Of a DNA stretch of 64,000 nt, positions 8,593-17,112 are shown one piece after another. The stretch lies in contig JARKOC010000177.1 of NCBI GenBank assembly GCA_029975915.1, positions 186,001 to 250,000 on the forward strand. The letters run 5' to 3'. The position numbers were made by a program, and so were the translations under genes. How positions within the stretch are numbered: the stretch's first letter is position 1; every line of letters begins with the position of its first letter. The DNA is from Bryobacteraceae bacterium (GTDB lineage: Bacteria; Acidobacteriota; Terriglobia; Bryobacterales; Bryobacteraceae). Under the pieces are notes generated by a model. That model worked only from the letters and a program-made list of their open reading frames with translations. It was not told the DNA's origin and ran no database searches.

Positions 8593-8757
8593 ATGCCGCA
8601 GAGAACATTTCAGCCGAACAATCACCGCCGTGCAAAGCGTCACGGATTCCGCGCCCGGATGAAGACCAAGAACGGCCGCGCCGTGCTGGCCCGCCGCCGG
8701 GCTTCCGGACGTCATAAGCTGACCGTCAGTGACGAACGGGCACTCAAGAACGCCTAA
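8593..8757 (+). CDS. rpmH: 50S ribosomal protein L34
   Basis: 54 aa, read directly from the sequence. [20 protein letters not shown] is the invariant L34 opening, followed by R-M-K-T-K-N-G-R and R-R-R-A-S-G-R. L34 is a basic protein of the large subunit. At 54 residues it is slightly longer than the usual 44-46: the extra C-terminus ([12 protein letters not shown]) coincides with the overlap with rnpA. A purine-rich AAGGA stands a few bases before the ATG. It leads the rpmH-rnpA-yidD-yidC-jag-mnmE cluster, a very conserved arrangement often near oriC, though neither dnaA nor DnaA boxes are seen here. Confidence 0.95.
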   Translation: MPQRTFQPNNHRRAKRHGFRARMKTKNGRAVLARRRASGRHKLTVSDERALKNA

Positions 8758-9127
8758 GCCGCCAGCCGCGGAGAGCGGCCCGGCTCGCCTGCTGTTCCCG
8801 AAGTCCAGCCGGCTGCTGAAACGCTCCGAGTTCCTGAAAGTCTATGAACTTGGAACCAGGGTGGCATCACGAAGCTTCGTTGCTTTCTGTCTTGACGCAA
8901 AATGTGTCGATGGCCCAAAGATCGGCTTCACCGCCTCCCGGATTCTCGGCAAATCAGCTGTCCGTAACCGGATCAAGCGCAGGGTCCGTGAGACCGTGCG
9001 CCGGGCCTTGCCGCGTGTCGGCCCCCAATGGCGGATTGTGATGAACCTGAGGCGCGCAGCTTTCGACGTCCTTCAGGCCGACCTCGACCGCGAGGTGGAG
9101 AGGCTGGTTCAACGATGCGCGCCGTAA
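8729..9127 (+). CDS. rnpA: Ribonuclease P protein component
   Basis: 132 aa if started at the GTG at 8729, which lies inside rpmH in another frame (29-base overlap). The conserved part starts with [21 protein letters not shown] at about residues 20-40, and the RNR motif [16 protein letters not shown] is at about 80-95. RnpA binds the catalytic RNA (rnpB, not in this window) and helps bind and process tRNA 5' leaders. No ATG exists between 8729 and the conserved core, so the start must be the GTG or a rarer codon after the rpmH stop. The stop overlaps yidD by 13 bases. Confidence 0.92.
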   Translation: MTNGHSRTPKPPAAESGPARLLFPKSSRLLKRSEFLKVYELGTRVASRSFVAFCLDAKCVDGPKIGFTASRILGKSAVRNRIKRRVRETVRRALPRVGPQWRIVMNLRRAAFDVLQADLDREVERLVQRCAP

Positions 9128-9324
9128 TCGTCCTATTGCTCAAAATTTACAAGAGGGTTCTTTCTCCTCTTCTTCCCCCTGCCTGCCGCTACTACCCCAC
9201 TTGCTCTGAATACACGATGCAAGCCATCTCGCGGTATGGAGCGATGCGCGGCCTTTGGATGGGGTTGAAACGGTTGAGCCGGTGCCATCCTTTCCATGCC
9301 GGGGGCCTGGACCCGGTCCCTTAG
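9115..9324 (+). CDS. yidD: Membrane protein insertion efficiency factor YidD
   Basis: 69 aa. It begins [20 protein letters not shown], an amphipathic membrane-associated helix, then PACRYYPTCSEY, the YidD hallmark with two cysteines, and ends in R-C-H-P-F-H-A-G-G-L-D-P-V-P, also invariant in the family. YidD helps YidC insert membrane proteins. It starts within the rnpA stop region (13-base overlap) and is followed 18 bases later by yidC, so it is part of the same operon. The C-terminus is shorter than in E. coli, as is common. Confidence 0.95.
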   Translation: MRAVIVLLLKIYKRVLSPLLPPACRYYPTCSEYTMQAISRYGAMRGLWMGLKRLSRCHPFHAGGLDPVP

Positions 9325-9342
9325 GAGTCAAACGAGTAACTC

Positions 9343-11088
9343 ATGGCCGACACAGACAACGGCAAATTCAACGCTACATCCCCTCCAGGCGAGAAGAAGG
9401 AACTCTCCATGGAGAAGCGCCTCCTGCTCGCCTTCGGTTTGATGGGCTTGGTCATGATCGGGTCGCAATACCTGATGCCGACCCAACCTGCCCCGCAAAA
9501 GACTGACAGGAAAGCAGAACAGGTCACGCAGCAGCAACCCGCGGCGCCGCCAGACCAGGCCAAACCACAATCTGCTGCCCCGGCAACTGTCCCAGCCGCG
9601 GCGCAGGCTCCCAAACCCGCAGCCGTGGTCGCCGACACTGTCGAACGGCCGGACATCATCGTCGAGACGGATGTCTACAGAATCGCCTTCTCCAACCGCG
9701 GCGCCACGATTCGCAGCTGGGTGCTGAAGAAGTACAAGGACAGCAACGGCAAACCTGTCGAACTCGTCAGCCTGGCTGGCGAGAAACTCACCGGCCGGCC
9801 TTTCTCCTACCTCTACCGGAATCGAAGGCCTTCAGCCGACCTTAACAACGCCCTATTCCAGGTACGACAGCCCGCGCAGGGACACATCGAGTTCGAGTTC
9901 TCCGATGGAAAGACTTCGGCGAAGAAGAGCTTTCACTTCGAAAAGTCCCTGTACCGGGCGCGCCTGACCTCTGAAGTCATCGAGGGTGGTCAGTCCCTGC
10001 CTCACTTGCTCGCTTGGCGCGGTGGGTTCGGCGATCTCACGGCTCACAACGCCGTGGCCTTGATGCACAGCGTTTACTACGACAATGCGACCTCAAAATT
10101 AGTTGTCGAGGAGGCCAAGATCGCTAAGGACGGCCCGGTCCTGGTCACCGGCTCCTACGGTTTCATGGGCCTGGAAGACGCCTACTTCGCAGCCGTCATA
10201 CTGCCCGAGCCGGGTTCCACATCCGATTTCCAGACCTGGATGGACACGTTCAAGGGTCAAGGAGCGGAAGAGGAGGTGGGTCATGTCGGCGCGGCATTTG
10301 GAACCCATGGCCCGATTGACACCACCCTGTTTGTCGGCCCCAAGGACATCGACCAACTGCGGCAGGCGCACCCGAGGCTCGAACAGCTCGTCGATTGGGG
10401 CTGGTTCTCGTTTATCGCCAAACCACTCTTTCTTTTCCTGAACTGGATCAACAACAACTACACGAACAATTGGGGCTGGGCCATCATCATCGTGACGGTG
10501 ATCATCAATACCGTCCTGCTGCCGCTTCGCTTCACATCCATGCGTTCGGCGCAGAAGATGGCAAAACTCCAGCCGCGGATCCAGGCCATCAACGAGAAGT
10601 ACAAGGGGATCTCCATGAAAGACCCCCGGAAGCAGAAGCAGAACGAGGAGATGATGGCGCTCTATCAGAGCGAAGGCATCAATCCGCTGGGCGGCTGTGT
10701 GCCAATGCTGCTCCAGATGCCGTTCTTCTTCGCGTTTTTCAAGGTCCTGTCCGTCGCCATTGAACTTCGAGGCGCGCCGTGGTTGTGGGTTGGCGACCTT
10801 TCGCAGCCCGAGGCCAGCCTCATCCGCTGGCTCCCCATCCTCATGCTTATCACTCAGGTGCTGATGCAGAAGATGACGCCAGCCGCCGGCGGCGACCAAT
10901 CCCAGCAGAAAATGATGATGACGATCATGCCCATCGTCCTCACCGTGATGTTCTACAGCGCCTCCAGCGGCCTGGTGTTATACTGGCTGACTGGCAACGT
11001 GGTCGGCATCGTCCAGCAGTACTTCTTTAACAAGCTGGCGCCGATGTCCGCTCCCGTCCAGGCTGATAAGGCAAAGAAAAAGAAATAA
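9343..11088 (+). CDS. yidC: Membrane protein insertase YidC/Oxa1
   Basis: 581 aa. A hydrophobic helix LLLAFGLMGLVMIGSQYLM lies near residues 25-45. A Pro/Ala/Gln-rich linker (about 50-95) leads to the periplasmic P1 beta-sandwich domain (about 100-330). The conserved 5-TM insertase core begins near 365: NWGWAIIIVTVIINTVLLPL, MRSAQKMAKLQPRIQAI, then LGGCVPMLLQMPFFFAFF and LPILMLITQVLMQK. It ends in a Lys-rich tail (KAKKKK) that can contact ribosomes. The start may instead be Met23 (9409), which has AAGGAA close by; the first ATG has only a distant AGGAG. It inserts and folds inner membrane proteins. Confidence 0.96.
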   Translation: MADTDNGKFNATSPPGEKKELSMEKRLLLAFGLMGLVMIGSQYLMPTQPAPQKTDRKAEQVTQQQPAAPPDQAKPQSAAPATVPAAAQAPKPAAVVADTVERPDIIVETDVYRIAFSNRGATIRSWVLKKYKDSNGKPVELVSLAGEKLTGRPFSYLYRNRRPSADLNNALFQVRQPAQGHIEFEFSDGKTSAKKSFHFEKSLYRARLTSEVIEGGQSLPHLLAWRGGFGDLTAHNAVALMHSVYYDNATSKLVVEEAKIAKDGPVLVTGSYGFMGLEDAYFAAVILPEPGSTSDFQTWMDTFKGQGAEEEVGHVGAAFGTHGPIDTTLFVGPKDIDQLRQAHPRLEQLVDWGWFSFIAKPLFLFLNWINNNYTNNWGWAIIIVTVIINTVLLPLRFTSMRSAQKMAKLQPRIQAINEKYKGISMKDPRKQKQNEEMMALYQSEGINPLGGCVPMLLQMPFFFAFFKVLSVAIELRGAPWLWVGDLSQPEASLIRWLPILMLITQVLMQKMTPAAGGDQSQQKMMMTIMPIVLTVMFYSASSGLVLYWLTGNVVGIVQQYFFNKLAPMSAPVQADKAKKKK

Positions 11089-11111
11089 TATAGAGACCAG
11101 CTCGGACGGCC

Positions 11112-11801
11112 ATGAGCGAAGCAAAATCCATCTACAACATCGAATCCGTCGGCGACAAGATTGAGGCTTTTCTCGACGCCGTCCTCGACACCATGGACCT
11201 CGACGTCACCTACGAGTTCTTCGACGGCGAGGAGACCAAAGCCTACTTTGAGGGCCCCTCTCTGGTTGTCAAGTTCGAGGGCGACGAAATCGAGCATCTA
11301 CTCGCCAACAAGGGTGAGGCGCTGCTGGCCTTGGAGCAACTGACGCAGGAAGTCCTGCGCATGGCGCCCGACGAGCACGCGAAAATCTGCTTCGACGCCA
11401 ACGACTTTCGCCTGCTGCGGCAGGAAGAATTGCGCCTCGGCTCGCTGACCGTCGCCGAACAGGTCCGCGAGTCTGGCCAACCGTTCCGGTTCAACCCCAT
11501 GAACTCGCGTGAGCGCCGCATCATCCACCTCGCGTTGCGCGACCACACCGACTTGCGAACCGAAAGCGCCGGCACGGGACCATTCCGTCATGTCGTTGTC
11601 TATCCGGCTGGCATGGCCTCGCTGCCTGACCCGCCTCAACCGCCCATGGGCGCGCGGCGCGATTCAGGCGACCGCGGGGGCCGTGGCGGCGATCGCCGCG
11701 GCGGGGGTGGAGGCAGGCGCGATGACCGTAGGGGCGGCGGTAACCGCCGGGGACCCGGTGGCGGCGGCGGACGCGACCGCAAACCTCGCCGCGATCGCTA
11801 A
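11112..11801 (+). CDS. jag: Jag/KhpB-type RNA-binding protein (KH + R3H) with Gly/Arg-rich tail
   Basis: 229 aa. The middle holds a KH-like domain, with LLANKGEALLALEQLTQEVL (about 63-83) in place of the usual G-x-x-G helix pair. An R3H-like region follows (about 120-160), with PMNSRERRIIHLALRD and the R3H-defining R-x-x-x-H. From about residue 175 the protein changes to a low-complexity RGG-type tail (R-G-G, R-R-G-G-G-G-G-R-R), about 50 residues that are almost all Gly, Arg and Asp. The N-terminal Jag-N segment is not clear. KhpB proteins bind mRNA or sRNA and affect cell division. It lies between yidC and mnmE, its classical place. Confidence 0.88.
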   Translation: MSEAKSIYNIESVGDKIEAFLDAVLDTMDLDVTYEFFDGEETKAYFEGPSLVVKFEGDEIEHLLANKGEALLALEQLTQEVLRMAPDEHAKICFDANDFRLLRQEELRLGSLTVAEQVRESGQPFRFNPMNSRERRIIHLALRDHTDLRTESAGTGPFRHVVVYPAGMASLPDPPQPPMGARRDSGDRGGRGGDRRGGGGGRRDDRRGGGNRRGPGGGGGRDRKPRRDR

Positions 11802-11831
11802 TCCCCTCACACTGAAAGACTTTTTCGGCAA

Positions 11832-13190
11832 ATGATGACGGCCGACGATACCATTGTCGCCATCTCAACGCCACCCGGCGCGGGAGGCATAGGTGTCGTG
11901 CGGCTTTCCGGCCCCTCCGCGCGGGCCACGGCATCTGCCTTCCTCAGGTTCGCCGAGCGCCACGAGTGGACCCCCTGGACCGCCGCCTTGGCCAGCCTGC
12001 TCGACGAAGGTGGCGCTCTGGTCGACCAGGTTGTCGTCACCTTCTTCGCCTCGCCACGCTCCTACACAGCCGAGGATGTCGTTGAAATCTCATGCCACGG
12101 CTCGCCTGTTGTGCTCCGCCACGCAGTTGACCGCGCCTTGGCCGCCGGCGCCCGGCTGGCTGAACCTGGCGAATTCACCTTCCGCGCTTACATGAACGGC
12201 CGCATCTCGCTCCCTGAGGCCGAAGCCGTCCGCGACCTCATCGAAGCTACAACCCTGCACCAGGCCAGAATCGCCGCCCAACAGCTCGGCGGCTCGGTCT
12301 CCCGCGCCATCGCCCCTCTGAAAGCCCAACTTCTCGAACTGATCGCCTTGCTCGAAGCCGGCATCGACTTTGCGGAGGACGACATCGACATCGCCAGTCA
12401 GGACGACATCCTTGCCCGCCTCCGGCCCATCCGTATCGGGGCCTGCCGCCTCATCGACAGCTTCGCCTACGGCAAACTGGTGCACGATGGCCTGACACTG
12501 GCCATCGCCGGCCGGCCAAACGTCGGCAAGAGCAGTCTTTTCAATCGCCTGCTCGAACAGGAACGGGCTATCGTCACCGACATCCCTGGCACGACACGCG
12601 ACACTGTCTCCGAGCGCGCCGTCATCGGCGGCATCCCAGTCAAACTCGTGGACACGGCTGGCGTCCGCGAAACCGGGGAACTCGTCGAGCGGCTCGGGGT
12701 CGAACGAAGCCTCCAGGCCATGGCCGATGCCGATCTCACCCTGGTCGTTGTAGACGGCTCCCTGCCCCTTGGCCCGGACGACCTCGATTTGATCTCGAAG
12801 GCGGAAGCACAAGGCCGATCCCTCCTGGTGGCAAACAAAACCGACCTGGGCCGGTCGGCGGATTGCTCCAACTCCCGGTTCGCCGCTGTCTCAGCGCTGA
12901 CTGGCCAAGGGGTGGAAGAACTCCGCCGCCGCATCCTGAACGTCATCTCCCCGCAGGGGGCGCTCTCCCCCGAATCCGGTCTGATCACCAGCCTGCGTCA
13001 TGAGCGTTTGCTGCGCGAGTGCGCCGAGGCTCTCGACCATGCCGCCCTTGCCGCTCAATCCGGCCTGCCCCATGAGCTGCTTTTGCTTGATTGCTATGCC
13101 GCCCTGCACCCCATCGACGCCCTCACCGGCGCAACGACGGCCGACGACATCCTCAACCGGATCTTCTCAACGTTCTGTATCGGGAAATGA
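11832..13190 (+). CDS. mnmE: tRNA uridine-5-carboxymethylaminomethyl(34) synthesis GTPase MnmE
   Basis: 452 aa, full length. [22 protein letters not shown] at the start is the folate-binding domain. [14 protein letters not shown] at about 111-124 is typical. The G domain has P-loop GRPNVGKSS (227-235), DIPGTTRD (switch I/II), DTAGVRET and NKTD. It ends FCIGK with the essential Cys449. With MnmG it modifies U34 of several tRNAs. Start is ATG 11832 or the next ATG, 11835. It closes the rpmH cluster; mnmG is not adjacent. The stop faces the nusB stop across five bases, with no terminator between. Confidence 0.97.
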   Translation: MMTADDTIVAISTPPGAGGIGVVRLSGPSARATASAFLRFAERHEWTPWTAALASLLDEGGALVDQVVVTFFASPRSYTAEDVVEISCHGSPVVLRHAVDRALAAGARLAEPGEFTFRAYMNGRISLPEAEAVRDLIEATTLHQARIAAQQLGGSVSRAIAPLKAQLLELIALLEAGIDFAEDDIDIASQDDILARLRPIRIGACRLIDSFAYGKLVHDGLTLAIAGRPNVGKSSLFNRLLEQERAIVTDIPGTTRDTVSERAVIGGIPVKLVDTAGVRETGELVERLGVERSLQAMADADLTLVVVDGSLPLGPDDLDLISKAEAQGRSLLVANKTDLGRSADCSNSRFAAVSALTGQGVEELRRRILNVISPQGALSPESGLITSLRHERLLRECAEALDHAALAAQSGLPHELLLLDCYAALHPIDALTGATTADDILNRIFSTFCIGK

Positions 13191-13195
13191 GTGTA

Positions 13196-13663
13196 TTAAC
13201 CATGTGCTGGCGGGGCTTTTAGAGGGATGTCCAGCAGCTTCCGGATTGAGTCCAACACCCCGTTGATGAACGGGATCGCCTCCTCTTCCGAGTATCTCCG
13301 CGCCAGTTCCAGCGCCTCGTCGATCACCACCGCTGGCGGCGTCCCCTCATCTTTCATCTCGTAGATCGCCATCCGTAGGATGTTGCGGTCTACCAGCGGC
13401 ATCCGGTCCAGCCGCCAATGCTCGGCCTTTTTCGCGATCAGTTCGTCCAAAATCTCCCGCTGCGCCGAAGTTCCGCGTGCAAGCGACTCCATGAATGCGT
13501 CCGGCACAGGAGGAGGCAATTCTTCTCCTGTCGATTCATCGGCTTCGGCGTTGTACAAACTCGGGTAAAACGCGAGGATCGCCTCGCCGATGTCCACTTT
13601 CCTCACATCCGCAAAAAAGAGAACTTGTAGGGCGCGCTGCCGTGATTTACGTCTGGCTGGCAT
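13196..13663 (-). CDS. nusB: Transcription antitermination factor NusB
   Basis: 155 aa. The start RRKSRQRALQVLFFADVRK is the conserved arginine-rich RNA-binding N-terminus. RNILRMAIYEM and VVIDEALELARRYSEEEAIPFINGVLD are the typical C-terminal helices. NusB with NusE (S10) binds boxA in rRNA leaders and supports antitermination. It sits 12 bases downstream of ribH in the same direction, the standard ribH-nusB arrangement. A moderate insertion (EADESTGEELPPPV) after the second helix makes it slightly longer than the E. coli protein. Confidence 0.95.
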   Translation of the reverse strand: MPARRKSRQRALQVLFFADVRKVDIGEAILAFYPSLYNAEADESTGEELPPPVPDAFMESLARGTSAQREILDELIAKKAEHWRLDRMPLVDRNILRMAIYEMKDEGTPPAVVIDEALELARRYSEEEAIPFINGVLDSIRKLLDIPLKAPPAHG

Positions 13664-13675
13664 GTCGTGAAACGG

Positions 13676-14152
13676 CTAACTGCTGCGCAACTGCCGCATT
13701 AGATTCGCCGTCTCGATCGCCGACATGGCGGACTCGAAACCCTTGTTGCCACTCTTCGCGCCGGCGCGATCAATGGCCTGCTCCAGGTTGTTGGTGGTGA
13801 GAATGCCGAATGCGATCGGGATCCCATGCTCCATACTGGCCTGGGCAATGCCTTTAGCGGCTTCGTTGGCGACGTAATCGAAATGCGGCGTATCTCCCCG
13901 GATCACAGCGCCCAGGCAGATGATGGCGTCGTGGCGCTTCTGGCGTGCTATCTCCACGGCCACCACGGGCATTTCCCAGGATCCAGGCACTCGCACGATC
14001 TCGATGTTCTCCGCGCCCGCGCCCGAGCGCTCCAATGCATCCAGCGCGCCGGTCAGCAGCCGTTCGGTCACAAAGCTGTTGAACCGGCTGACCAGGATGG
14101 CGAACTTGAGCCCCTTTGCGTCGAGGCGGCCTTCATAGACTTTGTGGGACAT
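13676..14152 (-). CDS. ribH: 6,7-dimethyl-8-ribityllumazine synthase
   Basis: 158 aa. [20 protein letters not shown] at the start and [11 protein letters not shown] near 56-66 form the substrate pocket. [23 protein letters not shown] (about 80-102) contains the catalytic His (His91 region). [12 protein letters not shown] and KGFESAM are the C-terminal signatures. It condenses 5-amino-6-ribitylaminouracil with 3,4-dihydroxybutanone phosphate in riboflavin synthesis and usually forms 60-mer shells. It is paired with nusB; the other rib genes are not in the window. It is divergent from lepA. Confidence 0.96.
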   Translation of the reverse strand: MSHKVYEGRLDAKGLKFAILVSRFNSFVTERLLTGALDALERSGAGAENIEIVRVPGSWEMPVVAVEIARQKRHDAIICLGAVIRGDTPHFDYVANEAAKGIAQASMEHGIPIAFGILTTNNLEQAIDRAGAKSGNKGFESAMSAIETANLMRQLRSS

Positions 14153-14219
14153 ATGAGATAATCGGGTGAGCCTACCTACATGCGCACTTAGCGCGGCTCT
14201 ACGTCCTTCATTCTACAGC

Positions 14220-16034
14220 ATGGATCCCGCGTTCATTCGCAATTTCTCGATCATCGCCCACATCGACCACGGCAAGAGTACCTTGGCCGACCGGCTCCTC
14301 GAATACACCGGCGCACTCTCCCAGCGCGAAATGATGGAACAGGTCCTCGATTCCATGGACCTTGAACGCGAACGCGGCATCACCATCAAAGCCCACGCCG
14401 TCCGCCTCGAATACAAGGCCAACGACGGCCAGTTGTACCAGCTCAACCTCATCGATACCCCCGGCCACGTCGATTTCACATACGAAGTCTCGCGCAGCCT
14501 TCAGGCGTGCGAGGGCGCCCTTCTCGTCGTCGATGCCAGCCAGGGTGTCGAGGCGCAGACACTCGCCAACACCTACCTGGCCATTCACCACAACCTGGAA
14601 CTGATCCCCGTCATCAACAAAATCGACCTGCCCTCGGCCGAACCAGAGCGGATCAAAGAACAAGTCGAGCAGATCATCGGCCTCGACGCCTCGGAAGCCA
14701 TCCTGGCCAGCGCAAAAAACGGTGTCGGGGTCCCGGAAATCCTCGAAGCCGTCGTCGCCAAGGTCCCGCCGCCCAAAGGTGACCCCAGCGCGCCGCTGCG
14801 CGCGCTCATCTTCGATTCCTGGTTCGACCCCTACCGCGGCGTCATCATCCTGGCCCGCATCATCGACGGCACCATCCGCAAAGGCCAAAAGATACGCCTC
14901 TGGTCGACCGACTCGGTTCATGAGGTCGACGGCCTCGGCTACCAGTCGCCCAAGGCCATACCCTGCGAGACGCTCAGCGCCGGTGAAGTCGGCTGGCTCC
15001 ACGCCACCATCAAAACCGTCTCCGACGCCAAGGTTGGAGATACGATCCTCGATGCCGGCCCCGGAGCCGCCGAGCCGCTGCCCGGCTTCGAGGAGATGAA
15101 ACCGATGGTCTTCGCAGGTCTCTATCCGGTCGAAAGCCACGAACACGGCCTGCTGCGCGACGCCCTGGAGAAACTGAGGCTCAACGACTCTGCGTTCAAC
15201 TTTGAACCCGAAAGCTCAGCTGCGCTTGGCTTCGGTTTCCGCGCTGGTTTCCTCGGCCTGCTGCACCTGGAGATCGTCCAGGAAAGGCTCGAACGCGAAT
15301 TCGAGATCGACCTCATCACCACCGCTCCAGGCGTGCGCTACCAGGTCACGCTCGGCAACGGCGACATCATCGACGTCGATAATCCGACGAAGTGGCCGAA
15401 TCCCAGCGAGATCGTCAAAATCGAAGAGCCGATCATCGAAGCCACCGTGATCACGCGCGAGGAGTACCTCGGCGAGATCCTCAAGCTCCTTGAAGAGAAG
15501 CGCGGCAACCAGAAGAAGTTCGAGTACATCGGCGGCGGCCGCGTCATGCTGGTCTACGATCTGCCGCTCAACGAGATCGTGCTGGACTTCTACGACCGCC
15601 TGAAATCGGCCTCGCGCGGCTATGCGTCTCTCGATTACCACCTGGCCGGCTACCGCGCCTCGCAGATGGTGAAGATGGACGTTCTGGTTGCCGGCGAACC
15701 GGTGGACGCGCTGTCGGTGATCGTCCACAAGGATTTCGCCTTTGAACGCGGCAAGGAACTGATCAACCGCCTGCGCAAGCTGATCCCGCGCCAGATGTTC
15801 GAGGTGGCCCTGCAAGCGGCAATCGGCGCCAAGATCATCGCCCGCGAGAACATCCCAGCCATCCGCAAGAACGTCATCGCAAAGTGCTACGGTGGCGACA
15901 TCACCCGCAAACGCAAGCTGCTCGAAAAGCAAAAGGAAGGCAAGCGCCGGATGAAACGCGTGGGTAAGGTCGATATCCCCCAGGAAGCGTTCCTGGCCGT
16001 GCTGAAGGTCTCACAAAGCAGCAGCGAAGATTAG
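14220..16034 (+). CDS. lepA: Elongation factor 4 (LepA)
   Basis: 604 aa from ATG 14220. An in-frame GTG at 14166 would add 18 residues that do not look like Lep[21 protein letters not shown] gives the G1 loop (13-21), and [14 protein letters not shown] and [10 protein letters not shown] give switches I and [14 protein letters not shown] is G4. Downstream come LepA-specific [21 protein letters not shown] (EF-G-like domain) and [21 protein letters not shown] in the C-terminal domain. LepA is a GTPase that acts on the translating ribosome or 30S assembly. Its usual partner lepB is not here; a small membrane protein follows 23 bases later. Confidence 0.97.
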   Translation: MDPAFIRNFSIIAHIDHGKSTLADRLLEYTGALSQREMMEQVLDSMDLERERGITIKAHAVRLEYKANDGQLYQLNLIDTPGHVDFTYEVSRSLQACEGALLVVDASQGVEAQTLANTYLAIHHNLELIPVINKIDLPSAEPERIKEQVEQIIGLDASEAILASAKNGVGVPEILEAVVAKVPPPKGDPSAPLRALIFDSWFDPYRGVIILARIIDGTIRKGQKIRLWSTDSVHEVDGLGYQSPKAIPCETLSAGEVGWLHATIKTVSDAKVGDTILDAGPGAAEPLPGFEEMKPMVFAGLYPVESHEHGLLRDALEKLRLNDSAFNFEPESSAALGFGFRAGFLGLLHLEIVQERLEREFEIDLITTAPGVRYQVTLGNGDIIDVDNPTKWPNPSEIVKIEEPIIEATVITREEYLGEILKLLEEKRGNQKKFEYIGGGRVMLVYDLPLNEIVLDFYDRLKSASRGYASLDYHLAGYRASQMVKMDVLVAGEPVDALSVIVHKDFAFERGKELINRLRKLIPRQMFEVALQAAIGAKIIARENIPAIRKNVIAKCYGGDITRKRKLLEKQKEGKRRMKRVGKVDIPQEAFLAVLKVSQSSSED

Positions 16035-16057
16035 AATCGGCTATTGGAGGGGCGCCC

Positions 16058-16312
16058 ATGCCCGCCTGGTTCTGGCTCATCGTCATCGCCGCCGCGCTCT
16101 ACGCGCTTCACCGGCTCGCCCTTTGGGCCGAGTCGCGCGGCTGGATCTATTACACGAAGTCTCGGGGCTACTCGACGCGCGCGGGCAGTGCGATGCTCGA
16201 AGTGCAGCAGTTGCTTGAACCATCCAAAAAACACGTCATCGAGATCAAGCGCGAGCAGCGCGGAGTCCAGGACGACCAGGGAGACCCGCCCGACCCCCAA
16301 GACGCCGCCTAG
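16058..16312 (+). CDS. Small membrane protein of unknown function
   Basis: 84 aa. MPAWFWLIVIAAALYALHRL is a single N-terminal transmembrane helix, followed by a cytoplasmic part with aromatic and basic residues (WIYYTKSRGY) and an acidic tail ending QDDQGDPPDPQDAA. A good ribosome binding site (GGAGG) lies 8-9 bases before the ATG, and only 23 bases separate it from lepA, so it is probably co-transcribed with it. No family recognised. The length, RBS and membrane helix make it a credible gene. Confidence 0.68.
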   Translation: MPAWFWLIVIAAALYALHRLALWAESRGWIYYTKSRGYSTRAGSAMLEVQQLLEPSKKHVIEIKREQRGVQDDQGDPPDPQDAA

Positions 16313-16705
16313 ACGTCCGGGGGAGATTCGTCCCGCGAATCGGGCATAAAGCCGCCACTTCTCCCGGTTCGGGTCCCGCTCGTAGTGCACGCACTCGTGC
16401 ATGCCGCGTCGAGACTCGTCTCGACGCCTCGGCATTCGACAAGGCTGGAGTGCGTGATCAATTTTGTGATGAGACCTGCTTGCCGCTGCGTCTTTCAAGA
16501 GTGGTTGATTGCCCCTCCATAACCCTACATATTGCTGAAAGCAAAAGCGCTAGGTCGCGACAGCCACAGACGGAAAGAGCTGGCCGCCAGCCTTCATTAA
16601 ATGGAGAGGCCTACGAGGTTCATTAGTCAGGGTCAGAATAATCTGGTACTTAAGGACGTTCAGTAGTACCATGAGGCATTGCAGACATTAGGCGTTTCGC
16701 CTTAG
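16313..16705. other. Intergenic region without a gene; contains a long hairpin
   Basis: 393 bases between the small membrane protein and the PilZ gene. Stop codons interrupt most frames, and the one longer minus-strand frame reads as shadow sequence. It contains the long inverted repeat at 16401-16435 and a short hairpin, AGGCG-TTT-CGCCT, just before the PilZ start (about 16691-16703). No tRNA-like or riboswitch-like pattern was recognised. Confidence 0.6.
16401..16435. repeat. Long imperfect palindrome (hairpin)
   Basis: An inner 10-base stem, GCGTCGAGAC / GTCTCGACGC (16406-16415 and 16418-16427), closes on a 2-base loop. It is framed by an outer ATGCC / GGCAT pair (16401-16405 and 16431-16435) with a 3-base bulge. 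There is no T-run, so it is not a simple terminator; it may be a REP-like intergenic element. Confidence 0.7.
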
Positions 16706-17029
16706 ATGAAATTAGGTATGTCGATGGAACAGCGTAGGGCCAGAAGATTCGAACTCCGTTTGCCGGTGGAACTCACGAGAGCAGGAATCCGCAAAGTCTC
16801 CATCCCCGGGGAGACGCGCAATGTGAGCTCTGGCGGCGTCCTTTTCACTCATCCCGATGTCCCTCTCGAAATCGGCCAAGCCGTCGAGTATTTCATCGGC
16901 CTGCCAACCGGCTCGCGAATCGGCGAAGTCCGGCTCCGGTGCGTGGGCAAGATCGTTCGCCACGACCGCGAACTTCAATCGTTCGCCGCGACTCTCGAGC
17001 GCTACGAGTTCGTTCGTTCCAGCAACTGA
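16706..17029 (+). CDS. PilZ domain protein
   Basis: 107 aa; internal Met codons at 16718 and 16724 are alternative starts. EQRRARRFELRLPVEL carries the R-x-x-x-R motif of PilZ and TRNVSSGGVLF supplies the N-x-S-x-G-G part. The rest, with EVRLRCVGKIVRHDRE, forms the beta barrel. Together these are the cyclic-di-GMP binding residues, so the protein probably senses c-di-GMP in the cytoplasm. It is a single-domain protein with no fused output, so it would act by binding a partner. It has no obvious operon partner; the MrfA-like helicase starts 83 bases downstream. Confidence 0.88.
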   Translation: MKLGMSMEQRRARRFELRLPVELTRAGIRKVSIPGETRNVSSGGVLFTHPDVPLEIGQAVEYFIGLPTGSRIGEVRLRCVGKIVRHDRELQSFAATLERYEFVRSSN

Positions 17030-17112
17030 GGTTGATTCCGGCGCCCAAATTGCCCGTCTCGGCCAGTCGCCATTTGAGCTAGAATACTAGCAAAGAAAAG
17101 GCGAACGGGCCA

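Noticed and set aside
13191..13195. Terminator between mnmE and nusB
   Set aside because: Only five bases lie between the stop codons and no stem was found.
16031..16498. 155-codon minus-strand frame
   Set aside because: It lies over the end of lepA and the small membrane gene, has low complexity and no start signal; treated as shadow.
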